Positions 8,778 to 20,211 of a DNA stretch of 64,000 nucleotides are shown here, piece by piece; the stretch's first letter is position 1, and every line of letters starts with the position of its first letter. Below the pieces are notes generated by a model, which worked only from the letters and a program-made list of their open reading frames with translations, was not told the DNA's origin and made no database searches. Location of the stretch: contig NZ_CAPS01000068.1 of assembly GCF_000333955.1 (NCBI RefSeq), forward strand, positions 1 to 64,000, written 5' to 3'. The translations under genes were made by a program, and so were the position numbers. This DNA comes from Rhodococcus sp. AW25M09 (GTDB lineage Bacteria > Actinomycetota > Actinomycetes > Mycobacteriales > Mycobacteriaceae).

Positions 8778-10994
8778 CTATTGCTCCAGTTTTATCCAGA
8801 TCGCCCCGTTGGCAGGAAGCGCAACCTGGCCGGAAGCCGGTCGTCCGTGCCACGAGTGCGATGTTGCCGTCACTTCACCCAGGTTGCCCACGCCGGAGCC
8901 GCCGTACTCCGTTGCATCGGTGTTGAGGATCTCGATCCAACGTCCGGGTTCCGGTAGTCCCACACGATAGCTGCCGTGCTCGGAACCGGAGAAGTTGAAA
9001 ATACACGCGATGACCGAACCGTCGGACCCGTACCGCAGAAAGCTCAGTACGTTGTTCTCGGTGTCGTTGGCGTCGATCCACGAGTATCCGCTCGGCGAGG
9101 TGTCGAGCGTCCACAGTGCCGGGTGCGAACGGTACGTCGAGTTGAGATCGGCAACGAGGGATTTGACGCCTCCGTGCAGGGGTTCCTCGTCGATTTGGTA
9201 CCAGTCCAGGCCGCGCTCTTCGGACCATTCTCGGGTCTGGCCGAACTCCTGGCCCATGAACAGCAGTTGCTTGCCCGGGTGTGCCCACATGTAGGCGAGC
9301 ATGCCGCGCAGTCCTGCAGCCTTGGTGTAGTCGTCACCGGGCATCCGAGTCCACAGCGTTCCCTTGCCGTGCACCACCTCGTCGTGGCTGATCGGGAGCA
9401 AATAGTTCTCACTCCAGGCGTAGACGAGAGAGAAGGTGATCTCGTGGTGGTGGTAGCTGCGATGGATGGGATCACGCCCGAGGAAGCCCAGGGTGTCGTG
9501 CATCCAGCCCATGTTCCACTTCATGTTGAACCCGAGCCCGCCGACGTTCGTCGGACGGGTGACGCCGGGCCATGCCGTCGACTCCTCGGCAACGGTGACG
9601 ACGCCGCGATGCTTCTTGTGCACCGTCGCGTTCATCTCCTGCAGGAAGGTGACGGCCTCGAGATTTTCTCGGCCACCGTAGATGTTCGGTGACCAGCCGC
9701 CCTCGGGTCGGGAGTAGTCCAGGTACAACATCGAGGCCACGGCGTCGACGCGGAGTCCGTCGATGTGGAACTCGTCGATCCAGTACAGGGCGTTCGCGAC
9801 CAGGAAGTTGCGGACCTCGCGGCGTCCGAAGTCGAAAACCAATGTGCCCCAGTCGAGTTGTTCGCCTCGCTGCGGGTCGCCGTGCTCGTAGAGAGGGCCG
9901 CCGTCGAAACGGGCGAGGGCCCACTCGTCCTTGGGGAAGTGCGCGGGCACCCAGTCCACGATGACGCCGATCCCGGCACTGTGCAGATGGTCGACGAAAT
10001 AACGAAAATCGTCGGGGCTGCCGAAGCGCGATGTCGGTGCGTAGTACGACGTCACCTGGTAGCCCCAGGACCCACCGAAGGGATGCTCGGCCACCGGGAG
10101 CAGCTCCACGTGGGTGAAGCCGGTTTCGGTGATGTACTCGGCGAGCTGTTCGGCGAGTTCGCGGTATCCGAGGCCCGGTCGCCAGGACGCCAGGTGGATC
10201 TCGTAGACACTCATCGGAGCCTGAGTCGGCTCGACTCCGGCTCTGGTGTCGAGCCACTTCTCGTCGTTCCAGGTGTAGGACGACTCAGTGACGACCGATG
10301 CGGTGGACGGCGGAATCTCGGTCGCGAAGGCCATCGGGTCGGCCTTGTCCTTGACCGAACCATCCGCACCGTGCACCCGGAATTTGTAGAGCGCGCCCGG
10401 CGTGATGCCGGGTACGAACAGCTCCCACACACCGGTCGAGCCCAGTACTCGCATAGGCCAGCTTCGGCCGGTCCAGCCGTCGAAGTCGCCCACGAGGGTG
10501 ACACCCTGCGCCGCTGGGGCCCAGACCGCGAACGACGTGCCGGTGACAGGACCGTCCGGCGTTGCGTACGACTGCTGATGGGCACCGAGGATGTCCCACA
10601 GACGCTCGTGTCTGCCCTCGCCGAACAGATGCAGATCGAGTTCGCCGAGAGTGGGAAGGAATCGGTATCCGTCGGCGGATTCGACGACATGCCCACCGGG
10701 CCAGGTCACCACCAGTCGATAGTCGATCAAGTCCTCGACGGGGATCATGGCAGAGAAGACACCGTCCGCGACGTGGGTCAACTGGTGGTCGACCCCACCG
10801 ACGCGTGCGACGACCTTCTCGGCGTCGGGTTTGAGGGCGCGGATGGCGGTTCCGCCGGTCACCGGATGGGCACCGAGTACGGAATGCGGGTTGTAGTGCC
10901 TGCCCGCAGCGATGAGTTCGAGATCGTTGTCGGACGGGGCTGCGACGGTGTCTTTCGGCGTCGACGGATTCTCGGTCACGTTGAATCCACTCAC
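8778..10994 (-). CDS. glgB: 1,4-alpha-glucan branching enzyme GlgB
   Basis: 738 aa, GH13 branching enzyme that introduces alpha-1,6 branches in glycogen and in GlgE-derived alpha-glucan. CBM48-type N-terminal modules precede the barrel; the nucleophile Asp is in [11 protein letters not shown], the acid Glu in [10 protein letters not shown] and the transition-state Asp in ISHDEVVHG. The start is GTG 10994, which overlaps the glgE stop as GTGA (coupled translation); GTG 10979 is an alternative. Mtb GlgB (Rv1326c) is 731 aa. Order glgE-glgB and divergence from glgP match Mtb. Confidence 0.95.
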   Translation of the reverse strand: MSGFNVTENPSTPKDTVAAPSDNDLELIAAGRHYNPHSVLGAHPVTGGTAIRALKPDAEKVVARVGGVDHQLTHVADGVFSAMIPVEDLIDYRLVVTWPGGHVVESADGYRFLPTLGELDLHLFGEGRHERLWDILGAHQQSYATPDGPVTGTSFAVWAPAAQGVTLVGDFDGWTGRSWPMRVLGSTGVWELFVPGITPGALYKFRVHGADGSVKDKADPMAFATEIPPSTASVVTESSYTWNDEKWLDTRAGVEPTQAPMSVYEIHLASWRPGLGYRELAEQLAEYITETGFTHVELLPVAEHPFGGSWGYQVTSYYAPTSRFGSPDDFRYFVDHLHSAGIGVIVDWVPAHFPKDEWALARFDGGPLYEHGDPQRGEQLDWGTLVFDFGRREVRNFLVANALYWIDEFHIDGLRVDAVASMLYLDYSRPEGGWSPNIYGGRENLEAVTFLQEMNATVHKKHRGVVTVAEESTAWPGVTRPTNVGGLGFNMKWNMGWMHDTLGFLGRDPIHRSYHHHEITFSLVYAWSENYLLPISHDEVVHGKGTLWTRMPGDDYTKAAGLRGMLAYMWAHPGKQLLFMGQEFGQTREWSEERGLDWYQIDEEPLHGGVKSLVADLNSTYRSHPALWTLDTSPSGYSWIDANDTENNVLSFLRYGSDGSVIACIFNFSGSEHGSYRVGLPEPGRWIEILNTDATEYGGSGVGNLGEVTATSHSWHGRPASGQVALPANGAIWIKLEQ

Positions 10995-12997
10995 TTTCGG
11001 TTGCCGCGGTAGGCCAGTTCGATTCGTGCCGGATAAGGAATGTGCGGGAGCGTGAAGATGTGTGCCACCGATGTCCAGGGCTCGAGGCGGACGAAATTGG
11101 TGTGGCCCCAGTCGTAGTGGACGCCGCTCACCTCGTCTTTGATCGTGAGCGTGTCCTGCCAATCGTGACCGAGGGCCGGCATGTCCAGGTGGATCGTGCC
11201 TTCTTCGGCTCCGAACGGGTTCAGGTTGATCACCACCAGGATCGAGTCACCGGTCTGCGGGTCGAACTTGGAGTACCCGATCAGCGCCTCGTTGTCGATG
11301 GTGTGGAAGTGGATGTTGCGCAGCTGCTGCAGCGCGGGATGTGCACGCCGAATCGCGTTCAGCGTGGTGATCCACGGCTCGAGCGATTCGCCGCGGGCGA
11401 GGGCACCCTCGAAGTCGCGTGGACGCAATTGATACTTCTCCGAGTCGAGGTACTCCTCGCTGCCCTCGCGCACCGCCTGATGCTCGAACAGCTCGTAGCC
11501 GGAGTACACACCCCACGTCGGTGCCATCGTTGCCGCCAGAGCTGCTCGCAGAGCGAACATCCCGGGCCCGCCGTGCTGCAGACTCTCGTGCAGGATGTCC
11601 GGGGTGTTGACGAACAGGTTGGGGCGCGCATCGTCTGCGCGTCGGGCATGTTCCTCGGCGAACTCGGTCAGCTCCCACTTGGCGGTCCGCCAGGTGAAGT
11701 ACGTGTAGGACTGCGTGAAACCGCGTTGCGCCAACCCGTACATGCGCGCCGGCCGAGTGAACGCCTCTGCGAGAAACAGCACGTCCGGGTCGGTCTTCTT
11801 GACCTCGGCGATCAGCCATTCCCAGAAGTCCGGTGGCTTGGTGTGCGGGTTGTCGACTCGGAACACCTTGACTCCCAAGGAAATCCAGTATCGAACGACA
11901 CGCAGGACTTCCTCGTAGATGCCGCGCCGGTCGTTGTCGAAGTTGACCGGGTAGATGTCCTGGTACTTCTTCGGCGGATTCTCGGCGTACGCGATCGTGC
12001 CGTCGGGGAGCACCGTGAACCACTCGGAATGCGTTGCAGCCCAGGGGTGGTCGGGAGCAGCCTGGAGAGCGAGATCCAGCGCCACTTCCATGCCGTGTTC
12101 CTGCGTGGCGGCGACGAAAGCGCGGAAGTCGTCCTCGGTGCCCAGCTCGGGATGGATCGCGTCGTGGCCACCGTCCGTCGATCCGATCGCCCACGGCGAG
12201 CCGACGTCCTCCGGGCCAGGGGTCAACGTGTTGTTCGGACCCTTGCGATTGATGGCACCGATCGGATGAATCGGCGGTAGATACACGATGTCGAAGCCCA
12301 TGTGCGCGATGCGGGGCAGCTGCTCGATCGATGTTGCGAACGTGCCGTGCCGCGGTGAGCCGTCCTCGTTCCAGCCACCCGTCGACCGAGGGAAGAACTC
12401 GTACCACGCACCGTTGAGCGCCAGATTGCGGTCGACCCAGATGTTGACCGCACGCGACCGCGTCACCAGCTCACGGAGCGGGTGTGCGAACAGTAGTTCG
12501 GTGACCGACGATGCGAACGCCGAGGACACTCGCGCCGGCAACGGGCGGTCGGTGTCGCGCAGCGCGCCGGCGACATCGGCCAGTAGTTGCCTGCTCTCGG
12601 CAGGAACGCCGGTGGCAGCACGCAGGAACAGTCGCGCTCCGATTTCGAGATCGTTCGCGAGCTCGTGCGCGCTCTGTCCCACTCCGAGCTTGGCTTCGAC
12701 GGCATGGCGCCAAGTACTGATCGGATCGCTCCACGCTTCGATCCGGCAGATCCAGTAGCCGGGCCGAGAAGGAACGAACACCGCGTCGAACGAGTCGGGT
12801 TCGCGGCCCGGTGTCATCGGGATGCGTTCGAGCCTGCCTCCCGGTCCGCGCACCGACAGCGTCGCGGCAACTGCGTCGTGACCTTCGCGCCAGACGTCGG
12901 CGGAAACCGGAAAGGTCTCGCCCACCACCGCTTTCGCGGGGTACTTTCCGGTCGTCGTATCTGGAAGGACATTGTCGATACCAAGTCGACCTGTCAC
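10991..12997 (-). CDS. glgE: Alpha-1,4-glucan:maltose-1-phosphate maltosyltransferase GlgE
   Basis: 668 aa, GH13_3 enzyme that adds maltosyl units from maltose-1-phosphate to alpha-1,4-glucans, the polymerising step of the trehalose-to-glucan (TreS-Pep2-GlgE-GlgB) pathway. The nucleophile Asp is in [14 protein letters not shown] and the acid/base Glu in [13 protein letters not shown]; the whole length tracks Mtb Rv1327c. GTG 12997 is preferred because GGAG sits 6 bases before it; ATG 13009 is four codons upstream with a weak site. It initiates a minus-strand operon with glgB. Confidence 0.95.
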   Translation of the reverse strand: MTGRLGIDNVLPDTTTGKYPAKAVVGETFPVSADVWREGHDAVAATLSVRGPGGRLERIPMTPGREPDSFDAVFVPSRPGYWICRIEAWSDPISTWRHAVEAKLGVGQSAHELANDLEIGARLFLRAATGVPAESRQLLADVAGALRDTDRPLPARVSSAFASSVTELLFAHPLRELVTRSRAVNIWVDRNLALNGAWYEFFPRSTGGWNEDGSPRHGTFATSIEQLPRIAHMGFDIVYLPPIHPIGAINRKGPNNTLTPGPEDVGSPWAIGSTDGGHDAIHPELGTEDDFRAFVAATQEHGMEVALDLALQAAPDHPWAATHSEWFTVLPDGTIAYAENPPKKYQDIYPVNFDNDRRGIYEEVLRVVRYWISLGVKVFRVDNPHTKPPDFWEWLIAEVKKTDPDVLFLAEAFTRPARMYGLAQRGFTQSYTYFTWRTAKWELTEFAEEHARRADDARPNLFVNTPDILHESLQHGGPGMFALRAALAATMAPTWGVYSGYELFEHQAVREGSEEYLDSEKYQLRPRDFEGALARGESLEPWITTLNAIRRAHPALQQLRNIHFHTIDNEALIGYSKFDPQTGDSILVVINLNPFGAEEGTIHLDMPALGHDWQDTLTIKDEVSGVHYDWGHTNFVRLEPWTSVAHIFTLPHIPYPARIELAYRGNRK

Positions 12998-13201
12998 TTC
13001 ACACTCCATTCTTCGCTAGAGGTATGGCTGCGCGGGCGCAACCTCTTGTCGAACCGATACTGGTGTGCTTCTACTCGTCAACCGTAATGCAGCCGCGCAG
13101 ATGGCGCGTGCGCCGACGCATACTGCTCGTCACCGGCTCGGTAGAGCAGATTTCGCCGAGCCGCCCATCGATGCAGGTGTCCGTGGGTAGGGTTCGATCC
13201 T

Positions 13202-15739
13202 GTGAAAGCTTTGCGCCGATTCACCGTCCGAGCACACCTTCCCGCCCGCTTGAGTGCCCTTGCCGAGCTCTCGACAAACCTCAGGTGGTCGTGGCACTCG
13301 TCCACGCAGGATCTTTTCGAGCACATCGATCCGTTGCTGTGGACCGAACTCGAACGTGATCCGGTGGCCGTGCTCGGAGCGGTCGCGCCCTCACGCCTCG
13401 AGGAACTCGCGGCCGACGAGCGCTTCCTGGCCGAGTTGGACGCCGCCGAGGCGGACTTGCACGACTACCTCGCGCGCCCGCTGTGGTACCAGAACGAGTT
13501 GTCGGAGGGGCGGGCGTTGCCGTCGGGCATCGGTTATTTCTCGATGGAGTTCGGCGTCAGCGAGGTCTTGCCGAACTACTCCGGTGGACTCGGCATCCTC
13601 GCCGGTGACCACCTCAAGGCGGCGTCCGACCTGGGACTGCCGCTGATCGGTGTCGGGTTGCTCTACCGCTCCGGCTACTTCCGGCAATCGCTGACGGCGG
13701 ACGGTTGGCAGGCCGAGCGCTACCCGTCCCTCGACCCACACGGTCTGCCACTGCGGCTGCTCACCGACGACGAAGATTCTCCGGTTCTGATCCACGTGTC
13801 GATGCCAGGATCGCGGGTCCTGCGGGCTCGGGTGTGGATCGCCCAGGTGGGACGCGTCCCGCTGCTGTTGCTCGACTCCGACATCGCCGACAACGATCCG
13901 GAACTACGCGGGGTGACCGATCGGTTGTACGGCGGGGATCAGGATCACCGCATCAAGCAGGAGATCCTCGCCGGTATCGGCGGAGTTCGAGCAATTCGGG
14001 CCTACACCCGTGCGCACGGATTGCCCGACCCCGAGGTGTTCCACATGAACGAGGGCCATGCAGGCTTCCTCGGCGTCGAACGCATCCGTGAACTCGTCAC
14101 CGCAGGCGGCTTGGACTTCGATTCGGCACTGGCTGCGGTGAGGGCGGGCACCGTCTTCACCACCCACACTCCGGTGCCGGCCGGGATCGATCGATTCCCC
14201 GCCGATCTGGTGCGGCACTACTTCGGCAACACGGACGGTGGCCCGGATTCTGCGCTGCTGCCGGGACTGCCGATGGACCGGATTCTCGCGTTGGGTGGCG
14301 AGAGCGACGCCTCGGTGTTCAACATGGCGCACATGGGTCTGCGCCTCGGTCAACGCGCCAACGGGGTGTCGAAATTGCACGGCATCGTCAGCCGCGACAT
14401 GTTCAACGACCTGTGGCAGGGATTCGACGCGTCCGAGGTGCCGATCGGTTCGGTGACCAACGGTGTGCACGCGGCTACGTGGTCCGCGCGGGAGTGGGCC
14501 GAGAGTGAGGATCGTGCGGGCGGGCCCTTGTCCCCGAACGAGGTGTGGTCCACGCGTAACGCTCTGCGTGGGCAGCTGGTGGACGAGGTGCGGCGTCGGG
14601 TTCGGCGTTCGGAACTCGAACGCGGCTCGACCGAGGCCGAGATCAGTTGGACAGCCAATGTTTTCGATCCGAACGTGCTGACTGTCGGGTTTGCTCGACG
14701 GGTTCCGACGTACAAGCGTCTGACCCTGATGTTGCGTGAACCCGAGCGACTGCGGGCCATGTTGTTGGACCCGGCGCGGCCGGTCCAGCTGGTGGTGGCC
14801 GGAAAGTCCCACCCCGCCGACGACGGCGGAAAGGCGCTCATCCAGCAGATCGTCCGATTTGCCGACCAGGCCGACGTGCGGCACCGCATCGTTTTCCTGC
14901 CCGATTACGACATGTCCATGGCGCGTTTTCTGTACTGGGGATGCGACGTGTGGCTGAACAATCCGCTGCGACCGCTGGAGGCCTGTGGCACCTCGGGCAT
15001 GAAGTCCGCGCTCAACGGAGGCCTCAACCTGTCGATCCGAGACGGGTGGTGGGACGAGATGTACGACGGTGAGAACGGCTGGGCCATCCCCACAGCGGAC
15101 GGCGTCACCGACGACAATCGACGCGACGATCTCGAGGCCGCTGCGCTCTACGAGTTGCTCGAGCAGGCGGTGCTGCCCAAGTTCTACGACCGAGGCGAGG
15201 ACGGAGTGCCCGGCCGCTGGATCGAAATGGTGCGGCACACTCTCGAACAGCTCGGTCCCAAGGTGCTGGCGTCGAGGATGGTTCAGGACTACACGCTGGG
15301 CTACTACGCGCCTGCAGCCGCGTCGGCCCGCGCTGGTTCGGCCGACGGACACCGCGGTGCCACCGGCGTGGCGGCGTACCGTCGACGCGTCGAACAGGCG
15401 TGGGGCGCAGTCAAAGTGACCCGAGTCGACAGTGAAGGGATGCCCGACGCCCCGGTGATCGGTGCGGAGCTGTCGCTGCGCGCCAACGTCGATCTCGGCG
15501 GCCTGGACGCGGCGGACGTCGTGGTGCAGGCAGTGGTGGGCCGCGCCGACGACGAGGAGAACCTCACCGACATTCGGACGACGGCCATGGCGCACGTGGG
15601 CACCGAGGGCGGCGAGCACGTCTACGCCGGGCAGACGCGGCTGCCGCACAGCGGCGCAGTGGGATACACGGTGCGCGTGCTGCCCCACCACGACGGCCTC
15701 GCCTCGGATGCAGAGCTGGGTCTGGTGGCGACTGCGTAG
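13202..15739 (+). CDS. glgP: Alpha-glucan (glycogen) phosphorylase GlgP
   Basis: 845 aa GT35 phosphorylase that releases glucose-1-phosphate from alpha-glucan, or runs in reverse to make maltose-1-phosphate precursors. PLP-binding Lys601 lies in GTSGMKSALNGG; EFGVSEVLPNYSGGLGILAGDH is the N-terminal signature of the bacterial short-type family (given here in part). Equivalent to Mtb Rv1328. GTG start with TAGGGT about 8 bp upstream and no Shine-Dalgarno suggests a leaderless message. Divergent from glgE across 204 bp, which must hold both promoters. Confidence 0.94.
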   Translation: MKALRRFTVRAHLPARLSALAELSTNLRWSWHSSTQDLFEHIDPLLWTELERDPVAVLGAVAPSRLEELAADERFLAELDAAEADLHDYLARPLWYQNELSEGRALPSGIGYFSMEFGVSEVLPNYSGGLGILAGDHLKAASDLGLPLIGVGLLYRSGYFRQSLTADGWQAERYPSLDPHGLPLRLLTDDEDSPVLIHVSMPGSRVLRARVWIAQVGRVPLLLLDSDIADNDPELRGVTDRLYGGDQDHRIKQEILAGIGGVRAIRAYTRAHGLPDPEVFHMNEGHAGFLGVERIRELVTAGGLDFDSALAAVRAGTVFTTHTPVPAGIDRFPADLVRHYFGNTDGGPDSALLPGLPMDRILALGGESDASVFNMAHMGLRLGQRANGVSKLHGIVSRDMFNDLWQGFDASEVPIGSVTNGVHAATWSAREWAESEDRAGGPLSPNEVWSTRNALRGQLVDEVRRRVRRSELERGSTEAEISWTANVFDPNVLTVGFARRVPTYKRLTLMLREPERLRAMLLDPARPVQLVVAGKSHPADDGGKALIQQIVRFADQADVRHRIVFLPDYDMSMARFLYWGCDVWLNNPLRPLEACGTSGMKSALNGGLNLSIRDGWWDEMYDGENGWAIPTADGVTDDNRRDDLEAAALYELLEQAVLPKFYDRGEDGVPGRWIEMVRHTLEQLGPKVLASRMVQDYTLGYYAPAAASARAGSADGHRGATGVAAYRRRVEQAWGAVKVTRVDSEGMPDAPVIGAELSLRANVDLGGLDAADVVVQAVVGRADDEENLTDIRTTAMAHVGTEGGEHVYAGQTRLPHSGAVGYTVRVLPHHDGLASDAELGLVATA

Positions 15740-15748
15740 CGTGGCGCG

Positions 15749-17797
15749 CTACTTTCCCGCCAGGCGGGTGAGCGCCTTACGCACTACCTCCGGATCCGAG
15801 GTCTCCCAGAACGGAGGCAGCGAGGCGCGCAGGTATCCGCCGTAGCGGGCAGTGGCCAGGCGTGAATCCAGAACTGCCACAACGCCTCTGTCGTCGACGC
15901 TGCGGAGCAACCGGCCGACGCCCTGCGCCAGCAGCAGGGCCGCATGGTTCGCGGCGACCGCGAGAAACCCGTTGCCGCCCCGAGATTCGACGGCCTGTTG
16001 CCGGGCGACGAGCAGTGGATCGTCGGGCCGGGGAAACGGAATCCGGTCCAGGATGACCAGGCTCAGCGACGGGCCGGGCACGTCGACGCCCTGCCACAGC
16101 GACAGCGTCCCGAACAGTGAGGTGGCCTCGTCGTCGGCGAACTTCTGTACCAGCGCACCGGTGGAGTCGTCGCCCTGACACAGGATCGGCGTGTCGAGGC
16201 GCTCCCGCATTTCCTCAGCGGCCGCCTTGGCGGCACGCATGGACGAGAAGAGCCCGAGCGTGCGGCCTCCCGCGGCGCTCACCAGAGACTCGATCTCGTC
16301 GAGGTAGGACGCGGAGAGACCGTCGCGCCCGGGCGGCGACAGATGCTTGGCGATGTACATGATGCCCGCGCGGGCATGGTCGAACGGCGATCCGACGTCG
16401 AGGGAATTCCAGCGAATCGACCCGGTATCGGACGGCGGCTCCACTCCCGAGGCCATCGCGGGGTCGCTGCGAGACGGCTTCTCTGCCGGCAGACCCCAGT
16501 TGATGGCCAACCCGTCGAACGATCCACCGACGGTCAACGTCGCGGAGGTGAGCACCACGGTGGATTCGGCGAACAGTCGGGCGCGAAGTAGCCCGCCCAC
16601 CGACAGCGGCGCAATGCGGACGGTGCGCTTGACGTTGCCGCGGAAGTCGTCGACGGCGTGCCAGACGACGTCCTTGCGTTTGGCAGGGTCGGGTTCGTCG
16701 AAGGCCGTGAGCACTCGGACCGCGCTGTCGTGGACCTCGTCGACCGCGACCAGTGCGGCGCTGCGAGCCGCGGCGGCCTCGGGATCGCTGGCGGCCATGC
16801 CCTGCTTGTTCGGCCCGATCGCGGTACGCACTGCCCAGGCGGAGTCGCGGATGGAGGCGAGCGCAGGCCCGACCCCGTCAGGCAGAGACTGCCAGCGGCT
16901 CGGGGGTAGGTCGTCGAGAATCGCGGCCCAGTTCTCGGCGGCTCCTTCGAGTTGGTCGACCGTTTCCTCTTCGATCAGTTTGGCGCTACGACGGGCCGCA
17001 GCTGTGACGGTGGCCGCCGAAAGCTCCTCTGTTGCAACGCCGGTCACTCGATCGACCAGCTCGTGAGCTTCGTCGACGACAACGACGTCGTGTTCGGGCA
17101 GGATCTGAATTCCGGTGATCGCATCGATCGCGAGCAGGGCGTGATTGGTCACCACGACATCGACTTGCGCGGCCTCGGTGCGGGCGCGCTCGGCAAAGCA
17201 GTCCTCACCGACGGGGCAGCGTGATTTGCCCAGGCACTCGCGAGCGGTGACGCTGACCTGCCGCCAGGCCTGGTCGCTGACGCCCGGAACTACGTCGTCG
17301 CGGTCGCCGGTCTCGGTCTCGGACGACCACTTCGTCAGCCGAACCACCTCGCGGCCCATGCGCGAGACGGCGAACGGGTCGAACAGTTCCGCGTCCGGTG
17401 CTTCCTGAGCGGCACCGGTGTGGATCTTGTTCATGCACAGATAATTGTTGCGGCCCTTGAGGATCGCGAACTTCGGTCGACGGCCGAGGGCCTCGGTCAA
17501 CGCATCGGACAAGCGCGGCAGATCGCGGTCGACCAACTGTCGCTGCAACGCGATGGTGGCCGTGGAGACGATGACGGTCTTACCGGATTCGACCGCGTGC
17601 CGAATGCTCGGGACGAGGTAGGCGAGGGACTTGCCGGTACCGGTGCCGGCCTGCACAGCCAAATGCTCGCCGGTATCGATCGAATGCGCCACCGCCGAGG
17701 CCATCGTCAGCTGATTGCTGCGTTCCTTGCCGCCGAGCGAGTGCACCGCGACCTGCAGGAGCGCGGGGACGGTGGGCAACTCGGTCTTCGACGGCAC
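15749..17797 (-). CDS. dinG: DinG-family iron-sulfur DNA helicase
   Basis: 682 aa XPD/DinG superfamily 2 helicase. Walker A AGTGTGKS (Lys56), DEAH box (VVVDEAHELVD) and four Fe-S cysteines (one in NYLCMNK, three in CLGKSRCPVGEDC) are all present, so it should be a 5'-3' helicase acting on damaged or structured DNA. The motif VI region near the C-terminus (AQGVGRLLRSVDDRG) is intact. Convergent with glgP with a 9-bp gap; matches Mtb Rv1329c. Confidence 0.93.
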   Translation of the reverse strand: MPSKTELPTVPALLQVAVHSLGGKERSNQLTMASAVAHSIDTGEHLAVQAGTGTGKSLAYLVPSIRHAVESGKTVIVSTATIALQRQLVDRDLPRLSDALTEALGRRPKFAILKGRNNYLCMNKIHTGAAQEAPDAELFDPFAVSRMGREVVRLTKWSSETETGDRDDVVPGVSDQAWRQVSVTARECLGKSRCPVGEDCFAERARTEAAQVDVVVTNHALLAIDAITGIQILPEHDVVVVDEAHELVDRVTGVATEELSAATVTAAARRSAKLIEEETVDQLEGAAENWAAILDDLPPSRWQSLPDGVGPALASIRDSAWAVRTAIGPNKQGMAASDPEAAAARSAALVAVDEVHDSAVRVLTAFDEPDPAKRKDVVWHAVDDFRGNVKRTVRIAPLSVGGLLRARLFAESTVVLTSATLTVGGSFDGLAINWGLPAEKPSRSDPAMASGVEPPSDTGSIRWNSLDVGSPFDHARAGIMYIAKHLSPPGRDGLSASYLDEIESLVSAAGGRTLGLFSSMRAAKAAAEEMRERLDTPILCQGDDSTGALVQKFADDEATSLFGTLSLWQGVDVPGPSLSLVILDRIPFPRPDDPLLVARQQAVESRGGNGFLAVAANHAALLLAQGVGRLLRSVDDRGVVAVLDSRLATARYGGYLRASLPPFWETSDPEVVRKALTRLAGK

Positions 17798-17847
17798 CGA
17801 AGCAGACTACTGCCGATCGTCCATCCGGTTCGGCACCGACACCGCCG

Positions 17848-19197
17848 TTACGCCTCCACGAAGCGGGTGGGTATCGCCGGTTCGCCCTGAGACAGTTTCA
17901 GGCCCTCCCACGGAAGGCTGACCAGGCGTCGAGCCAGCAGGTCACGGCTATCGGTGAGCGTCGGAAGGTCGGCAACTCGTTCGCCGCCGCGGATCAGGGG
18001 CGTGGTCAAGGTCTCTACCACCAGATCGCCGTCGACGGCCGGGGGAGCGTCGAACGGGTGCACGAGCTCCTCGACTGCGGTGCCGGTAGGGCGGGCGGTG
18101 CGCAGCGCCGCCTTGGTGCCGCCGCGCGATTCCTTGTGACTGCTGCGCTTGGCGACGGGAATGCCGTCCACGGTGACCAACTTGTAGACCATCCCTGCTG
18201 TCGGGGCACCGGATCCGGTGACCAGGGACGTGCCGACGCCGTAGGAGTCGACCGGCTCGGCGCGTAGTGCCGCGATGGCGTACTCGTCGAGATCGCCCGA
18301 GACGACGATCTTGGTCTTCGGCGCACCGAGAGCGTCCAGTTGGTCGCGAACTTGGCGCGCGAGCACGCCGAGATCGCCGGAGTCGATGCGCACCCCGCCG
18401 AGCTCGGGCCCCGCCACTTCGATGGCGTTGGCAACGCCCTGGGTGATGTCGTAGGTGTCGACGAGCAGGGTGGTGCTCACTCCGAGGGCTCGCACCTGTG
18501 CCGCGAACGCCGACCGTTCGTCGGGGCCCTCGGCGGTGGTGTGCAGCAGGGTGAAGGAGTGGGCCGACGTTCCCGCGCCCGGAACTCCGTGCCTGCGTAC
18601 GGCCTCGAGGTTGGACGTCGCGGTGAATCCGGCGAGGTATGCCGCCCGCGAGGCGGCAACGGCGGCCTCTTCGTGGGTGCGACGCGATCCCATCTCGATG
18701 ATCGGCCGGGACTTCGCGGACGCCACCATCCGGGCTGCGGCGGACGCGATGGCACTGTCGTGATTGAGGATGGACAGCACGAGGGTTTCGAGGACGACGC
18801 ACTCGGCGAAGGTGCCGCGGACGGTCAGTACCGGTGAGCCGGGAAAGTAGAGCTCGCCCTCGCGATAGCCGTCGATATCGCCGGTGAATCGGTAGTTGCG
18901 CAGCCACTCGACGGTGTCGGAGTCGAGGAACTCGGAGACGACACGCAGCTCGTCGGGGCCGAATCGGAAGGCGGCGATCGCGTCGAGAATGCGCCCGGTG
19001 CCTGCGAGGACGCCGTATCTGCGGCCACCGGGCAGCCGTCGCGCGAACACCTCGAAGCTGCACACACGATCGGCGTAGCCGCTGGCCAGAGCGGCCGACA
19101 GCATCGTGTACTCGTACTGATCGGTCAGCAGTGCGGTGCTGGCGATGTCGCTGGAATTCGCGTGATCGGTGGTCGCGTCGTTGCTCACCTCGCCCAC
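17848..19197 (-). CDS. pncB: Nicotinate phosphoribosyltransferase PncB
   Basis: 449 aa; converts nicotinate plus PRPP and ATP to nicotinate mononucleotide in NAD salvage (Preiss-Handler). The N-terminal [10 protein letters not shown], the middle EMGSRRTHE histidine loop and the phosphate-binding GVRIDSGDL segment are all present. Matches Mtb Rv1330c (pncB1). GTG 19197 and GTG 19188 (VSNDATT) are both possible starts. Same strand as dinG with about 50 bp between. Confidence 0.93.
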   Translation of the reverse strand: MGEVSNDATTDHANSSDIASTALLTDQYEYTMLSAALASGYADRVCSFEVFARRLPGGRRYGVLAGTGRILDAIAAFRFGPDELRVVSEFLDSDTVEWLRNYRFTGDIDGYREGELYFPGSPVLTVRGTFAECVVLETLVLSILNHDSAIASAAARMVASAKSRPIIEMGSRRTHEEAAVAASRAAYLAGFTATSNLEAVRRHGVPGAGTSAHSFTLLHTTAEGPDERSAFAAQVRALGVSTTLLVDTYDITQGVANAIEVAGPELGGVRIDSGDLGVLARQVRDQLDALGAPKTKIVVSGDLDEYAIAALRAEPVDSYGVGTSLVTGSGAPTAGMVYKLVTVDGIPVAKRSSHKESRGGTKAALRTARPTGTAVEELVHPFDAPPAVDGDLVVETLTTPLIRGGERVADLPTLTDSRDLLARRLVSLPWEGLKLSQGEPAIPTRFVEA

Positions 19198-19254
19198 ACT
19201 ACGAGCGCAGGGGCGAGCGTGGGACGCTGGCCCGATACGCCGTACCCTGTTGCC

Positions 19255-19614
19255 ATGCCTTGGTTGACGGTGGACGGACCGCTTCTGCCCGTGGACGGCT
19301 TCTCGGCAGGCGAGGTGCTCGCGGCGTCACCACAAGCAGTCCCGGCCCAGACCGAGGCCGTCGCCGCAGACGAATCGCACGACACCCCATGGGTGACGAT
19401 CGTGTGGGACGACCCGGTCAACCTGATGCATTACGTGACCTACGTGTTCCAGAAGCTCTTCGGCTACAGCAAGGCCAAGGCCACCGAGCTGATGATGCAG
19501 GTGCACTCCGAGGGCAAGGCCGTCGTGTCGAGCGGTGAGCGCGACGCAATGGAGAACGATGTTCGACGCCTGCACGCGGCCGGTCTGTGGGCCACCATGC
19601 AGCAGGACAAGTAG
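19255..19614 (+). CDS. clpS: ATP-dependent Clp protease adaptor ClpS
   Basis: 119 aa; N-end-rule adaptor that delivers substrates with bulky hydrophobic N-termini to ClpC1P1P2. The core reads [20 protein letters not shown], with the Asn-Asp substrate pocket residues, and ends [10 protein letters not shown]. The ~45-residue N-terminal extension is rich in Ala/Pro. The ATG has no ribosome site but a TACCCT -10-like box about 8 bp upstream. First gene of a likely clpS-DUF2017-P1 peptidase operon, as in Mtb Rv1331-Rv1333. Confidence 0.93.
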   Translation: MPWLTVDGPLLPVDGFSAGEVLAASPQAVPAQTEAVAADESHDTPWVTIVWDDPVNLMHYVTYVFQKLFGYSKAKATELMMQVHSEGKAVVSSGERDAMENDVRRLHAAGLWATMQQDK

Positions 19615-19632
19615 AGAAGGACATCAGCAACA

Positions 19633-20202
19633 GTGCGCACGTGGACGAGACGGAATTCGTTGTCCGGGGTCAAGATCAAATCCGAGATCGATGCTCGTGA
19701 GGCCGCCGTGCTGCGGTCTCTCGTCGGCTCGGTTCTCGGACTGTTGCGCGACCGTTCCGCCGCTGCCCCCACCGACGAACTCGCTGCACTGACGGGGTTG
19801 CGCACCGGCCACAACAGTCCGCCCGAGGATGCCGCGCTGGCACGGCTGCTGCCGGACTTCCACCGCGCCGACCCCACCCGCGACGCGGAGGACCCGGCCG
19901 ACCTCAACGGCGCACTGCGTGGACTCCACGAGCCCGAGATCATCGACGAGAAGTTGGCTGCCGGATCGATGATCCTGGCCACGCTTCCCGACTCCGGTGG
20001 CAAGATCGTCCTGACCCAGGAGCAGGCAGACGCATGGTTGACCGGCCTCAACGACGTGAGGCTGGCGCTCGGCACGACGCTGGGGATCAGTGCGGACACA
20101 CCCGACGAGCTCGACGAGGGTGATCCTCGCGCTCCGCATCTCGACGTGTATCACTGGCTGACCTGGATGCAGGATTCACTCGTACAGGTCCTCATCCCCT
20201 AG
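19633..20202 (+). CDS. DUF2017 protein
   Basis: 189 aa, Rv1332-like conserved protein of unknown function that accompanies clpS in actinobacteria. Mostly helical by composition; no catalytic motif seen. The C-terminus (DVYHWLTWMQDSLVQ) is well conserved in my recollection of the family. GTG start 18 bp after the clpS stop, with GAGAAGGA about 14 bases upstream. Confidence 0.85.
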   Translation: MRTWTRRNSLSGVKIKSEIDAREAAVLRSLVGSVLGLLRDRSAAAPTDELAALTGLRTGHNSPPEDAALARLLPDFHRADPTRDAEDPADLNGALRGLHEPEIIDEKLAAGSMILATLPDSGGKIVLTQEQADAWLTGLNDVRLALGTTLGISADTPDELDEGDPRAPHLDVYHWLTWMQDSLVQVLIP

Positions 20203-20211
20203 GACGCGCGC

